Shown here one piece after another: positions 1 to 9,199 of a DNA stretch of 64,000 bases. Source of the stretch: Flavivirga sp. 57AJ16 (GTDB taxonomy: Bacteria; Bacteroidota; Bacteroidia; Flavobacteriales; Flavobacteriaceae); NCBI RefSeq assembly GCF_028736925.1, contig NZ_JAQZAT010000011.1, forward strand, positions 1 through 64,000, read 5' to 3'. The notes beneath the pieces were generated by a model. It did not search any database and was not told the DNA's origin. It was given only the letters and a program-made list of their open reading frames with translations. The position numbers were made by a program, and so were the translations under genes. The first letter of the stretch is position 1. Each line of letters opens with the position of its first letter.

Positions 1-2
1 TC

Positions 3-71
3 GTAATCTTCCTGAAGGGGAAAAAAGAGAAAGACGACCCTGTAAGTCAGAAATTCTTTGTACTTTCATAA
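3..71 (+). CDS. C-terminal tail of a truncated CDS, unknown
   Basis: The frame starting at base 3 is open for 22 codons and ends in TAA at 69-71, thirteen bases before a strong terminator-like hairpin. The tail is lysine-rich and ends in FFVLS. I do not recognise it. The other forward frame stays open to about 192 but runs through the hairpin, so it is less likely. The only support is the stop codon placed just before a terminator. Confidence 0.3.
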   Translation, partial: VIFLKGKKEKDDPVSQKFFVLS

Positions 72-83
72 TTATCGAAGATA

Positions 84-124
84 AAAACCCCGTTTTTGTG
101 CCTTTTTGGCCTTTTTCGGGGTTT
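84..124 (+). terminator. Rho-independent terminator-like hairpin
   Basis: AAACCCCG and CGGGGTTT form an eight-pair stem around a T-rich loop, followed by TATTTAT. It fits termination of the gene entering from the left edge. Confidence 0.6.
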
Positions 125-190
125 ATTTATACATCAATATACAACAAAACCCTCGTTTTCACAAGGGCTTTCGTGTTTTCTGAATGTGCC

Positions 191-278
191 TAGCCAAATC
201 AATATAAAATAACATGATCCTTCAGAGTAAAAACCGATTTTATTCGTTATAAATACTCACCGTAACTAGGCTATGCCT
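191..278. repeat. Partial copy of MITE-like family II
   Basis: The stretch from TAGCCAAATCAATATAAAAT through the central GGCTATGCC closely matches, in reverse complement, one half of the element at 15505-15661 (TAGCTAAATCAATATAAAAT ... AAGCTATGCC). The far half cannot be aligned by eye, so this copy looks truncated or diverged. Bases 279-462 hold nothing recognisable beyond AT-rich sequence before the peptidase gene. Confidence 0.65.
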
Positions 279-462
279 AGCGACTTAGATATATTATGCT
301 AATTTTAATATTATTGATTTTTCTATTTAATATAACGGAATTATAAACTATTTGGGATAAATTCCATTTTAGGGGGCATCGCATTTATTATTAGTGTTTC
401 AAACATATCATCCTCTTTTCGATTAATGTTAAAATTAATTCTTGCAAGATTTAGCAAAATTT

Positions 463-3246
463 TTATTTATTATTTAGGGGATATAGGATCCCTTCAACTA
501 CTCTAGAATTCTTATTGATTTTTAATACAAGTTTTTTTATATCATCTTCTATAATAGCTTCTATTTCTGCTGTTTTTTCTTCGTCTGTCAATAATGGGAT
601 ATTGTTTTTTAAACCATCTATCACCTCATCAAAAAACTTTTTGTTATATCCTTTCTTTTCTTCAATCTCTTTCTTTAAGCTACTTTTTATCTCATGGAGT
701 TCTGCTGTATCTATTTCCTTTGAAAGCTTTTTGAGCTCTTGGTAAACAATGGCTACTAGCCTGTCTGTTTTTTCTGGGTTGCAGTTGAAACTAATGGTTA
801 GGAAAAAACTAGGTTGTGGCATGTACTGTAGGCTTCCTTTAACCCGTACACCATAGGTGCCACCTTCTTCTTCTCGTATTTTTTCTAGATAGCGTTTAGT
901 TAGTAATTGCTCTACAATAGTAATAAGCAGTTTGTTTTTGTTGCTGTATTTTAATTTGCCTGTAAAGCTTATGTTTACAGTTCCTTGTGGGGTTTGCATT
1001 TTACGTGAGAGGTGTACTTTATGAATACCTGGCCGTGGTTTCATATTGTGGTCTATTGCTTTTTCTTTGGTATGGTTCCCTGGAATGCTTCCTATATATT
1101 TTTTTGCCAGTTCTAAAAACTGTTCGGTTTTGATATCTCCCATGAATACGAAATCGAAATCGGATGCATTTTTTATACGGTTCGTATAAATAGTTTTTAT
1201 GGATTGCATGGATAGACTATCTATAAGCTGCTTATTAAATAGTGTTTCTCTACGACTGTAATTGCTTCGTGCTAATTGTAAGGAATCGGCTAAATCACTT
1301 TGCACGCTGCCTTTTATAACATCGTGTAAGTTTTCTAAGTTTTGCTTTGTAATGTTAAAAGCCTGATCATCAAATCTGGGGGCTGTAAATGTGAGGTAAA
1401 TACCCTTAAACAATTTTTCGATGTTATTTAGATTACTGTAACCTGACAACGATTCTTCAAAATCGCCTATCTTCACTTCAACGGGAACAACTTCTCCAGA
1501 CGCGTTTAAAGCTATTTTATTTAAGTTGCCCAATCCAGATGCTGAAGTAAATACGGTAGCATACAGTGCATTGGGCAGCAAGGTTTCATCTAATAAGGAT
1601 TTACCTCCTGGACTAAACGCATTAAAGTAAACATCGTTATTTTTCCTGATACCTGCGAATAGGCTTATACGGGCACCATTGGACAAGGTATACCTTACCG
1701 TTTTACCTCCTTTTAATTTTTCTTCATGCACGACCTGAGCTCCAGGTAGATCTAAATCCATTAATTTTTCATCAAGCGTTATTGCTTTATAGGGTTCTGG
1801 TCTAACTTGTCTTGCTGTTTCTAAGACCTCTAAGACCTCTGCTTCTGTAGGGTATTGAACAGCATCTGTTCCTTTAATGGCTATGACATGATCTTTTGTG
1901 GTACTATAAGCATGGAGGTAGTCAAGTAAATCGTTGTTTGTTAATGTTTTTAAATAAGCTAATTCAAAGCGTTGCTCCCAAGCATAATCCTGAAGCTGGT
2001 GGTTTTTAAAAAAGGCTTCATACAGTTTAATGGCATTATAAATACTACTACGCCCCGTACTGTTAGGTCTGTTAAGATTTCGTTCCATGGACGATTTTAC
2101 ACGATTAAATTCACTTGGAGTAGCACCATACAACATGAGTCTTCTAAATTCTGTGAGTGCAAATTGCAAGGCCGGCAATAGACTATCTCTTTTAGGCTGC
2201 ATGGTTATTTTTAGCACGTCCAGTGGTCTTACAATATTCTCAAAACCAAAGTGTATAGAAAGCACTGGACTGGATGGCCATTGGACTATTTCTTGCAAAC
2301 GCTGACTGAATATCGTACTGAGCATCCTTTGTTTTATGCTATTTTCCAGTACTTCTTTTTCTGACAGATTATGATCTACGGCGTGTTTTATATAATATTC
2401 TATTTCTGGTGCACCAAGTTCTTTATCGGTTACATTTAAGTAAATAACATCATTTCCCAATGGGACGTTATAGGAGATACGCTCTGGTAGGTTCTTACGA
2501 AGAGGGATATTGGAAAAGATTGTTTTTATCTTTTGTTCCATTTTTTTTACATCTATATCCCCAACCACAATAACGGCTTGTAAATCGGGTCTGTACCATT
2601 TTTCGTAATAGTCCCTTAATTCTTTATACTTGAAATTGTCGATAACGTCCATGGTACCAATGGGAGATCTTCTAGCATATTTTGATCCTACCAATAAACC
2701 TTGATTCTTTATAGTATCGGTGGTACGAATTTTTGGATTGTAACGGGTACGCCATTCTTCTCTTACAACACCACGCTCATTATCTATCTCCTTATTGTCT
2801 AGTGTTAAACTTCCAGACCAATCATGAAGTATGAGCAACACCGAATCTAAAAACCGCTCGTTATGTACGGGAACATTTTTTATGTTATACACGGTTTCAT
2901 CATATACGGTAAAAGCATTGATATCATTGCCAAATTTTAAGCCGTTTTTCTCAAGGTATTCCAACATTTTTTTATCTTTAAAATGTGCTGTTCCATTAAA
3001 GGCCATATGCTCCAGGAAATGAGCCAGACCACGCTGACTACTTTCTTCTTGTATAGCGCCTACATTTTGTGCAAAATAAAAGCATGCGCGATCTTTGGGA
3101 TCCTCATTATGCATAATGTAATAATGCATCCCATTTACAAGCTTTCCCGATGTTACTTTTGCTGGTTTGAAAGTACTTACCTCTTGGCTATTTGTAATAT
3201 AGATACTAAATAGGAATAGAAAAGTTATATAAATCTTATTTTTCAT
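463..3246 (-). CDS. M16 family zinc metallopeptidase (pitrilysin-like), exported
   Basis: This 927-residue protein starts with a signal peptide (about residues 1-20). The inverted zinc motif HFLEH lies at residues 76-80 (H76, E79, H80), and the downstream acidic stretch DNERGVVREEWR supplies the third zinc ligand region. The length fits the two-lobed M16B architecture: an active N-terminal half and an inactive C-terminal half that closes the chamber over unfolded peptides. It is the last gene of the SusC/SusD-thioredoxin-subtilase run, 88 bp after the subtilase. Family knowledge says M16 enzymes degrade small peptides in the periplasm. A role in finishing imported peptides is inferred from the context. 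Confidence 0.92.
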   Translation of the reverse strand: MKNKIYITFLFLFSIYITNSQEVSTFKPAKVTSGKLVNGMHYYIMHNEDPKDRACFYFAQNVGAIQEESSQRGLAHFLEHMAFNGTAHFKDKKMLEYLEKNGLKFGNDINAFTVYDETVYNIKNVPVHNERFLDSVLLILHDWSGSLTLDNKEIDNERGVVREEWRTRYNPKIRTTDTIKNQGLLVGSKYARRSPIGTMDVIDNFKYKELRDYYEKWYRPDLQAVIVVGDIDVKKMEQKIKTIFSNIPLRKNLPERISYNVPLGNDVIYLNVTDKELGAPEIEYYIKHAVDHNLSEKEVLENSIKQRMLSTIFSQRLQEIVQWPSSPVLSIHFGFENIVRPLDVLKITMQPKRDSLLPALQFALTEFRRLMLYGATPSEFNRVKSSMERNLNRPNSTGRSSIYNAIKLYEAFFKNHQLQDYAWEQRFELAYLKTLTNNDLLDYLHAYSTTKDHVIAIKGTDAVQYPTEAEVLEVLETARQVRPEPYKAITLDEKLMDLDLPGAQVVHEEKLKGGKTVRYTLSNGARISLFAGIRKNNDVYFNAFSPGGKSLLDETLLPNALYATVFTSASGLGNLNKIALNASGEVVPVEVKIGDFEESLSGYSNLNNIEKLFKGIYLTFTAPRFDDQAFNITKQNLENLHDVIKGSVQSDLADSLQLARSNYSRRETLFNKQLIDSLSMQSIKTIYTNRIKNASDFDFVFMGDIKTEQFLELAKKYIGSIPGNHTKEKAIDHNMKPRPGIHKVHLSRKMQTPQGTVNISFTGKLKYSNKNKLLITIVEQLLTKRYLEKIREEEGGTYGVRVKGSLQYMPQPSFFLTISFNCNPEKTDRLVAIVYQELKKLSKEIDTAELHEIKSSLKKEIEEKKGYNKKFFDEVIDGLKNNIPLLTDEEKTAEIEAIIEDDIKKLVLKINKNSRVVEGILYPLNNK

Positions 3247-3334
3247 TTATACTATTTTATTTTTATTTGCTGTATTCTAATCCATTAATGCTTTTTCAGA
3301 CATATAAATAAGAATCATTCTCAATATTTTTTGA

Positions 3335-4987
3335 TTATTGTACGACCATTTTTTTGATTGTTAATCTATTTTTGGCTACATTTTTTATTTTCAATAAATA
3401 AGTTCCAGATTTTAATTCTGGAAGTTGTGTAGTATGTTTTGAGTTTTTAGTAATAATTTGCTCGCTTAATAACTTTTGCCCCAACATATTATAAATACTT
3501 ATCGTATTTTCTCCATCGAGTACGTTTGAAATTTTTAAAAGATTACCAGCTCTTATTGGATTAGGAGATATGGATATGCTTTTACTTACATCTTCAAAAT
3601 CATCAACACCTAGCAAAGAACTATTTAAAGCTTGATAAGCATTTATTCTACCATAACCGTAATAATTATCAAAGCCCAAAATATCTTCTGATACTTTTCC
3701 TACTTGATCTTCGGCTGTATTTCTGATAATATTTCTAATATCATCAGGTGATAGATTAGGATTTTTGGCTAACAATAAAGAACTTAATCCAGTAACTAAA
3801 GGTGTTGCTTGAGAAGTTCCTCCCCAGTAAGAGTTATAATTTGTATCATTTACATAATTTAATCCGTAAATAAAGTTTCCTGGAGCAACTACATCAATAT
3901 GGCCTCCGTAGTTACTACCACTATTATCATTCCAAAAAAATGGAGAAGAACGTTGATCATTAGGATCTGTGGAACCAACAGCTATGGTTTTCTCATAACC
4001 AGCAGGGTAATAAGTGACATTATTATTTGTATTCATCATACAAGCTACTATTGTTACTCCATTAGCATTTGCATAATTAACAGCCATTTGCATGCTAGTA
4101 GAAAAACCAGCCCCACCTACAGACATGTTAATTACCTTTGCCCCATTATCAACTGCGTAATATATAGCATCAACCCACCAAGAGTAATAGCCTGAACTAT
4201 TCTCATCTAGAATCTTACATATCATCAACTTACAATTCCAATCTACCCCTACATACCCAATATTATTATTGGCATTAGCTCCTATAATACCAGCAACATT
4301 TGTCCCATGTCCATCATCATCAATAGCATTATTATCATTGTTTGCAAAATCCCATCCATTTATATCGTCAATATAACCATTGTTATCATCATCAATTCCG
4401 TTTAAAACTTCTTTTTGATTTGTCCAAATTCTCCCATTAAATTCTGGGTGATCTAGTTTTGCACCACCATCTAAAACAGCAACAATAATATTGGAATCTC
4501 CTTGTTCTATATCCCATCCAAGTTCCATATCTATATCTGCGTCATTTACCGCTGACGCGTTAAATGTGCCATCATTATACAACCCATATTGTCTTGAGAA
4601 ATAATTATCATTAGGAATTGTTGGTAATACACCTCGTTTCCCTCCAGCATGACCAATAAAATTTGGCTCTACATACTCAATTTGTTCTATGTTTTGATAT
4701 ATTTTAATTAAACTATCTAAATCTTGTTGTGCTGTAAAAGTTAAAATATAAGTATCTGCTTTTTTCTTGTTACCTGTGAGTTTAATTGTTTCAACTTTTA
4801 GTTTTTCATTTAAAAAATCTAAAGATTTATGATTAAACTTTTGCTCACTTAATACATTTTTGAAGTGATGCTTTGGGTTAGGTTTAAACTTAATGATAAG
4901 TTCGTTGGTAGCTAAATTATTAGACTTTTGCGAAAAAGTTATGGATGAAAATAAAATACATAATAGTGGAAAAATTATTTTTTTCAT
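3335..4987 (-). CDS. Subtilisin-like S8 serine protease with type IX secretion tail
   Basis: The protein has 550 residues, with a signal peptide (1-19), a propeptide-like region (about 25-115) and an S8 catalytic domain. The triad is visible as D173 (VAVLDGG), H227 (DGHGTNVAG) and S392 (GGTSQATP). An aspartate/asparagine-rich loop (about 199-222) looks like a calcium site inserted between Asp and His. The last 80 residues form a type A sorting domain (ISPNP ... GTYLLKI ... KKMVVQ), which predicts export by the type IX system and anchoring or release at the cell surface. It probably cleaves extracellular protein for the SusC/SusD pair upstream. The 291-bp gap before it contains an inverted-repeat element, so it may be partly uncoupled from the upstream genes. 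Confidence 0.93.
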   Translation of the reverse strand: MKKIIFPLLCILFSSITFSQKSNNLATNELIIKFKPNPKHHFKNVLSEQKFNHKSLDFLNEKLKVETIKLTGNKKKADTYILTFTAQQDLDSLIKIYQNIEQIEYVEPNFIGHAGGKRGVLPTIPNDNYFSRQYGLYNDGTFNASAVNDADIDMELGWDIEQGDSNIIVAVLDGGAKLDHPEFNGRIWTNQKEVLNGIDDDNNGYIDDINGWDFANNDNNAIDDDGHGTNVAGIIGANANNNIGYVGVDWNCKLMICKILDENSSGYYSWWVDAIYYAVDNGAKVINMSVGGAGFSTSMQMAVNYANANGVTIVACMMNTNNNVTYYPAGYEKTIAVGSTDPNDQRSSPFFWNDNSGSNYGGHIDVVAPGNFIYGLNYVNDTNYNSYWGGTSQATPLVTGLSSLLLAKNPNLSPDDIRNIIRNTAEDQVGKVSEDILGFDNYYGYGRINAYQALNSSLLGVDDFEDVSKSISISPNPIRAGNLLKISNVLDGENTISIYNMLGQKLLSEQIITKNSKHTTQLPELKSGTYLLKIKNVAKNRLTIKKMVVQ

Positions 4988-5069
4988 GTGTCATATTTTA
5001 TATGTTATTTTTGTTAAATTAGGAGTAAAAGAAGCTTAGAATATCCACCATACAGGATAATCTTAGCAT

Positions 5070-5231
5070 TGAACTCATCTTGACTTTTTCTATTTCCTAA
5101 AAAATGGCTAATATTCACCCATATTTCGTTATTTTTCTTATCCGTAGCGATGCTATGCCTTTCAAAAAGTGCCTCATCTGGACAAATATTATCTCATTTT
5201 CGGTAAAACACATAAAGTCAAGATGAGTTCA
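5070..5231. repeat. MITE-like inverted-repeat element, family III
   Basis: The 162-bp element has perfect 18-bp terminal inverted repeats, TGAACTCATCTTGACTTT at 5070-5087 and its complement at 5214-5231. It has no coding capacity, and GATGCTATGCC lies near the middle. It sits in the gap between the TlpA-like gene and the subtilase gene. No second copy was seen in the window. Confidence 0.75.
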
Positions 5232-5278
5232 TTTATATATTTGCAAAAAAAGGTAGTTTATACTAGTATTTAAGAAAA

Positions 5279-6418
5279 TTAACTTTTATCAAATATTTCT
5301 GAAAGCTTTTGGGCAAGTGCTTCGCCTCTCAAGTTTTTGGCTACAATTATTCCTTCTGGGCTAATAAGATAATTTGCAGGCACAGAGTTTACACCATACT
5401 GAAGTGCCACTTCATTTTTCCAATATTTAAGATCGCTTACATGAATCCAAGGAAGACCATCTTTTTCAATGGCTTTTTCCCAAGACGCTTTATCTGCATC
5501 TAAAGATACGCCCACAATTTCAAAATTTTGATCTTTATATTTATTGTAAGCCTTTACTACAAAAGGGTTTTCTGCCCTACAAGGTTTACACCAAGCTGCC
5601 CAAAAATCAACAAGTACATATTTTCCTCTTAAAGAACTCAATTTAAATTCTTCACCATTAATTGTAGTCTGTGTAAAATCAATTGCTTCTATACCTATTT
5701 GAGATTTTTTTGCTATCGCGATTTTTTTGGCAATGGATTTTCCTATAGGTGTCTGTCTTAAATTTTTATCAAACAACTCATTAAATTCTTCATCTGCTTT
5801 TATAGGATCGAAATTCTTTGGCATTCTATGACGTGAAAACCTTTGTAAGGCTACGTAAGAATTAGGATGGGAAATTATAAATTGATGTGCCACCGCTCTA
5901 ATACTATCTACAAAAACCTGTATAGTATCGTAAGTAATTAATTTTTCTTCTTTATTTCTCCCATCCATTCTTTTAAAAAGTGCTTGGATCTCATCTGTTA
6001 AAGGTGATATTTGATTTTCAATTTCAATAGATTCATCTGTAAGCACAGATCCTTTTAAATTAGCTTCTTTAATTAAATTAACCGCAGATATTTGCATTGC
6101 AGAGTTATCAATAAAAAAATTATACACATCTCTTTCTTGATATTTTTTAGGGAATGTTTTTCCATGACGAACACTTATTGTTGCGTTTGCTGGATGCATT
6201 AATTTTCCCGTAAAAGTAAATTTTCCATCTTCTATTAATGAGGTGTCCGTAACTGTAGAATCATTCTGTTTATAAGAAAGAACTGCTATTGATTCTGGTT
6301 CTAATGATTCCATTTCACCATTTATCACGTAACCATCTTCTTTTAATTGACCTTTTTCTTTGTTTTTGCAAGCTCCCAATAAAAGTAAAGAGAACGCTAT
6401 AAAAATTATTTTTTTCAT
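5279..6418 (-). CDS. TlpA/ResA-like thiol-disulfide oxidoreductase lipoprotein with DUF4369-type N-terminus
   Basis: This 379-residue lipoprotein has a lipobox LLGAC with C17. Residues about 25-230 resemble the DUF4369 module (VINGEMESLEPESIAVLSY) common in Bacteroidota. The C-terminal third is an AhpC/TlpA-type thioredoxin fold with active site WCKPC at 276-280 and the cis-proline stretch VNSVPANYL. It should reduce disulfides in the periplasm on the inner face of a membrane. It lies downstream of a second thioredoxin-fold gene (214-bp gap) and upstream of two peptidases. This suggests that disulfide-bonded peptides are opened before cleavage (inference). Confidence 0.9.
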   Translation of the reverse strand: MKKIIFIAFSLLLLGACKNKEKGQLKEDGYVINGEMESLEPESIAVLSYKQNDSTVTDTSLIEDGKFTFTGKLMHPANATISVRHGKTFPKKYQERDVYNFFIDNSAMQISAVNLIKEANLKGSVLTDESIEIENQISPLTDEIQALFKRMDGRNKEEKLITYDTIQVFVDSIRAVAHQFIISHPNSYVALQRFSRHRMPKNFDPIKADEEFNELFDKNLRQTPIGKSIAKKIAIAKKSQIGIEAIDFTQTTINGEEFKLSSLRGKYVLVDFWAAWCKPCRAENPFVVKAYNKYKDQNFEIVGVSLDADKASWEKAIEKDGLPWIHVSDLKYWKNEVALQYGVNSVPANYLISPEGIIVAKNLRGEALAQKLSEIFDKS

Positions 6419-6632
6419 TGAGTTTTGTTTTTTAAGAAATGGTCTGTTTATGTTTAAACACGTGAAACCAATTTATATTATTAGACTAAAGTTTACTTAA
6501 TTGAGGTTTAGTACCTTATTTCAAAATTATTTGCGATATCATTCATTTTTGAATGTTGCCCAACTTAATTTTTTATATAATATTTAGTTTGATTTAAATT
6601 TTGAATTGTTTTAATGAAAAATTAAACACATA

Positions 6633-7685
6633 CTAATTAACGCTTCTGCTTATATATCCTTTAGTGGTATCATCACTAACAAGAGCTATTAAATTTTCTT
6701 TTTCTTTTTGTGTCAAAATCTTTTTTAGACCTGGAACTATATAAAATAGCATTAAATCTTTTTCCCTATCGGTCAAATTAGGAATTGTATTTTGGACCTC
6801 TTGAAGAAAACTTTCTTTTCCTTCTTTTGTTAGCTTTAACCTTGCTCCTAGATCAAATACAGGTAACGTTTTTAAGTTTGACAACCCTAAAGATTCTACA
6901 TGTTTCCTTACTTTATCTAACTCTGAAATAGAAGTATCTTGATAATAACCTTTTACAATCTTTATGAAGTAAGACTCGTATTTACCCAGTAAAATTGAAT
7001 CTGTTTTTTTAGTGCCTACAACCTTTCTAAATTTATTGCGGTTATTTTCTAAAAATTTAAATCTATCTGAATCTAGTGGAGCAAACATTTCAAAAACAAA
7101 TAAAGCTTCGTTACTTATTTTCTCTTCTTGGTGAAGGTTATTATAAAATTCATCAACAAAAGAATCTACTTTTATAGTATGCGTATTAATTAATGTTTGT
7201 ATATACGCAGACTGCAGCTTTTTATTTCTTTCACCAGAATCATAACGTTCTTTTAAAGCACCAAAAGCTATTTCTGGATTAAATGATTCATCAACCTTAT
7301 TTATGAATTTTTTTCCATCAAGGATACCTCCAGCAAATATGTGTACCATATTGCCGTTTTTATCTAATATTACAAAAGTAGGATAAGCCTTTACATTATA
7401 TTTTTCAGCTAATTTTGGACCTTCTTCTCCTTTTTCTGCATTTATTTTTAGATTTATAAATTTGGAATTAAAATAAGTTCCTAGTTCTTCTAAAGGAAAG
7501 ACATCTCTATCCATGAGTTTACAGGGCCCACACCAATTGGTATAAAAATCGATAAAAATATATTTATTTTCTTCTTTGGCTTTAGTAATAGCTTGATTTA
7601 TATTTATATCCTCAAAATCAATGCCTTGCCCTACTATAGTCATTATATCACATAGAAAAACTATTAAAAACAATACTTTTTTCAT
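6633..7685 (-). CDS. Periplasmic thioredoxin-fold protein
   Basis: The protein has 350 residues. After a signal peptide (1-20) comes a thioredoxin domain with active site WCGPC at residues 51-55 and the cis-proline stretch VKAYPTFVILD near residue 105. The C-terminal 200 residues form a helical extension with no motif I recognise, longer than simple thioredoxins of about 110 residues. It follows SusD by 63 bp, separated by a strong hairpin. Together with the TlpA-like protein it makes two periplasmic disulfide enzymes in one nutrient-uptake locus, which is unusual for a plain glycan locus. Confidence 0.85.
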   Translation of the reverse strand: MKKVLFLIVFLCDIMTIVGQGIDFEDININQAITKAKEENKYIFIDFYTNWCGPCKLMDRDVFPLEELGTYFNSKFINLKINAEKGEEGPKLAEKYNVKAYPTFVILDKNGNMVHIFAGGILDGKKFINKVDESFNPEIAFGALKERYDSGERNKKLQSAYIQTLINTHTIKVDSFVDEFYNNLHQEEKISNEALFVFEMFAPLDSDRFKFLENNRNKFRKVVGTKKTDSILLGKYESYFIKIVKGYYQDTSISELDKVRKHVESLGLSNLKTLPVFDLGARLKLTKEGKESFLQEVQNTIPNLTDREKDLMLFYIVPGLKKILTQKEKENLIALVSDDTTKGYISRSVN

Positions 7686-7698
7686 TTTATGTTTTTTA

Positions 7699-7736
7699 AA
7701 CAGGGTAATTTAATTTTTAAGTTTCATTACCCTGTT
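7699..7736 (-). promoter_or_regulatory. Intercistronic hairpin after SusD
   Basis: AACAGGGTAA (7699-7708) pairs perfectly with TTACCCTGTT (7727-7736) across an 18-base loop, between the SusD stop and the thioredoxin-fold start. There is no clear U-tract on the minus strand, so it is more likely a processing or mRNA-stability element, or an attenuator, than a full terminator. Confidence 0.6.
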
Positions 7737-7748
7737 AATTATAATAAG

Positions 7749-9188
7749 TTAATCGTTGTTCTCTAAATCTGGGTTCGCAACTATAATTGTTTCTGGAAAC
7801 CTAATCACTAAACGATTTTTAGTAAGCTGAAAAGTATTTGTTACTGATCCATCCGAATTATCATAAACAGTGTGGGTAACACTTTCTACATTCACAGGAA
7901 TAAGAGGATCTACAGTAAGTCTTCTCAAATCAAACCAGCGTTCTCCAAATACTGCAAATTCGCGAATTCGCTCTTCAAAGATAAACTCTAATAAAGCTGT
8001 TTGATTGCCTGCTATAGGAGCTGGCACTATGGCATCTGCTGGCGGCATTCTATAACTTCTAAAATCTTCTAATACAGCAACGGCTCCAGGTAAATCATTA
8101 AGTCTGCACTTTGCTTCTGCATTTAATAAATACAAGTCTGGTGTTCTTACTCCTATTTGAGTGTTTTGGAAGCTTCCTATAGTTCTTTTCAAAATCCCTG
8201 GTGTTAAATAAGGATCTCCAGCGTATGTGTTAGGTGCATATTGAAATTCAATACGCTTGTCGTTATTATTATATAATGCAGCTGTTTCTGGAGTTATTAC
8301 TATTTCATTAGCTCTGTTAACCCAAGGATTTGATATCTGTTTTGAATATATGTTTTCAAAATTTTCTGTGGTAACAGGCGGGGAAGAATAACCAGTATTA
8401 TAATCGTATAAGCCAACATCAATTCCTAAACTGCCCGACTTTACATTAGCTAGCGATTCATTCAATAAAGGAAGCGCTTCTGCATCCTTGTGCATATAAA
8501 GATATACTTTTCCCAGTGTAATTTTTGCGGCATCACGACACATTCTTATCCTAAAACCTGTTTCTACAGGTAAATTAGGAATAGCTGTTGTTAAATCTTT
8601 TACAATAAGATCATATATTTCTTTTACAGTAGCTCTTGGGAAATCTGTTCTAACCAAATCTGCTTCTGTGATAATAGGAAATCCTAAATCGGTAGCAGAA
8701 GTAGCTTCATTATATGGTAAGCCATAATAATTTATTAGCAAAAAATAAGTCCAAGCTCTACCTGCTAAAGCTTCTGCTTGTAACTCAAGTTTTTGTTGTT
8801 CGGTGCCGCCTTTTGATTCAGGAACTTCGTTTATAATTTTATTATAAAGATAAAGTTGTTCCATTGGCATCAAAAGTTCATTGGAAAGCTCGTCTGCATC
8901 ATAAAGAACATCTTCCCATTTAAATGCTCTTTGTACAAAATCACTTGCACTTTCAAAATAAGGGTTTACTGCTGCAACTTCATCTCCCATCAATACTTGA
9001 ACATTTGCACTTCTCAAATTAACAAAATTTGTATTGAAAAAGATTTTATCATAATCTTCTGTATTTTCAGCTATAAGCCTTCCTTTCGGGACAATTTCAA
9101 GAAAATCATCTGAGCAGGAATTTAGCACAAAAATGCTGAAGCAAAATATTAATAGATTGTTGTATTTTATTTTATTTATAAGTTTCAT
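7749..9188 (-). CDS. SusD/RagB family outer-membrane nutrient-binding lipoprotein
   Basis: This 479-residue lipoprotein has the lipobox VLNSC (C25) followed by SDDFLEIVPKG, a typical SusD start. TPR-like helices carry the usual LQAEALAGRAWTYFLLINYYG stretch (about residues 130-155). The C-terminal FEERIREFAVFGERWFDLRR motif (about 410-430) is diagnostic of the family. SusD forms a lid on the SusC barrel and captures oligomeric substrate. The gene follows the SusC-like gene by 11 bp, so the two are translated as a pair. Substrate is not readable from the sequence; peptidase neighbours point to peptides. Confidence 0.95.
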   Translation of the reverse strand: MKLINKIKYNNLLIFCFSIFVLNSCSDDFLEIVPKGRLIAENTEDYDKIFFNTNFVNLRSANVQVLMGDEVAAVNPYFESASDFVQRAFKWEDVLYDADELSNELLMPMEQLYLYNKIINEVPESKGGTEQQKLELQAEALAGRAWTYFLLINYYGLPYNEATSATDLGFPIITEADLVRTDFPRATVKEIYDLIVKDLTTAIPNLPVETGFRIRMCRDAAKITLGKVYLYMHKDAEALPLLNESLANVKSGSLGIDVGLYDYNTGYSSPPVTTENFENIYSKQISNPWVNRANEIVITPETAALYNNNDKRIEFQYAPNTYAGDPYLTPGILKRTIGSFQNTQIGVRTPDLYLLNAEAKCRLNDLPGAVAVLEDFRSYRMPPADAIVPAPIAGNQTALLEFIFEERIREFAVFGERWFDLRRLTVDPLIPVNVESVTHTVYDNSDGSVTNTFQLTKNRLVIRFPETIIVANPDLENND

Positions 9189-9199
9189 AAGATCTCTTT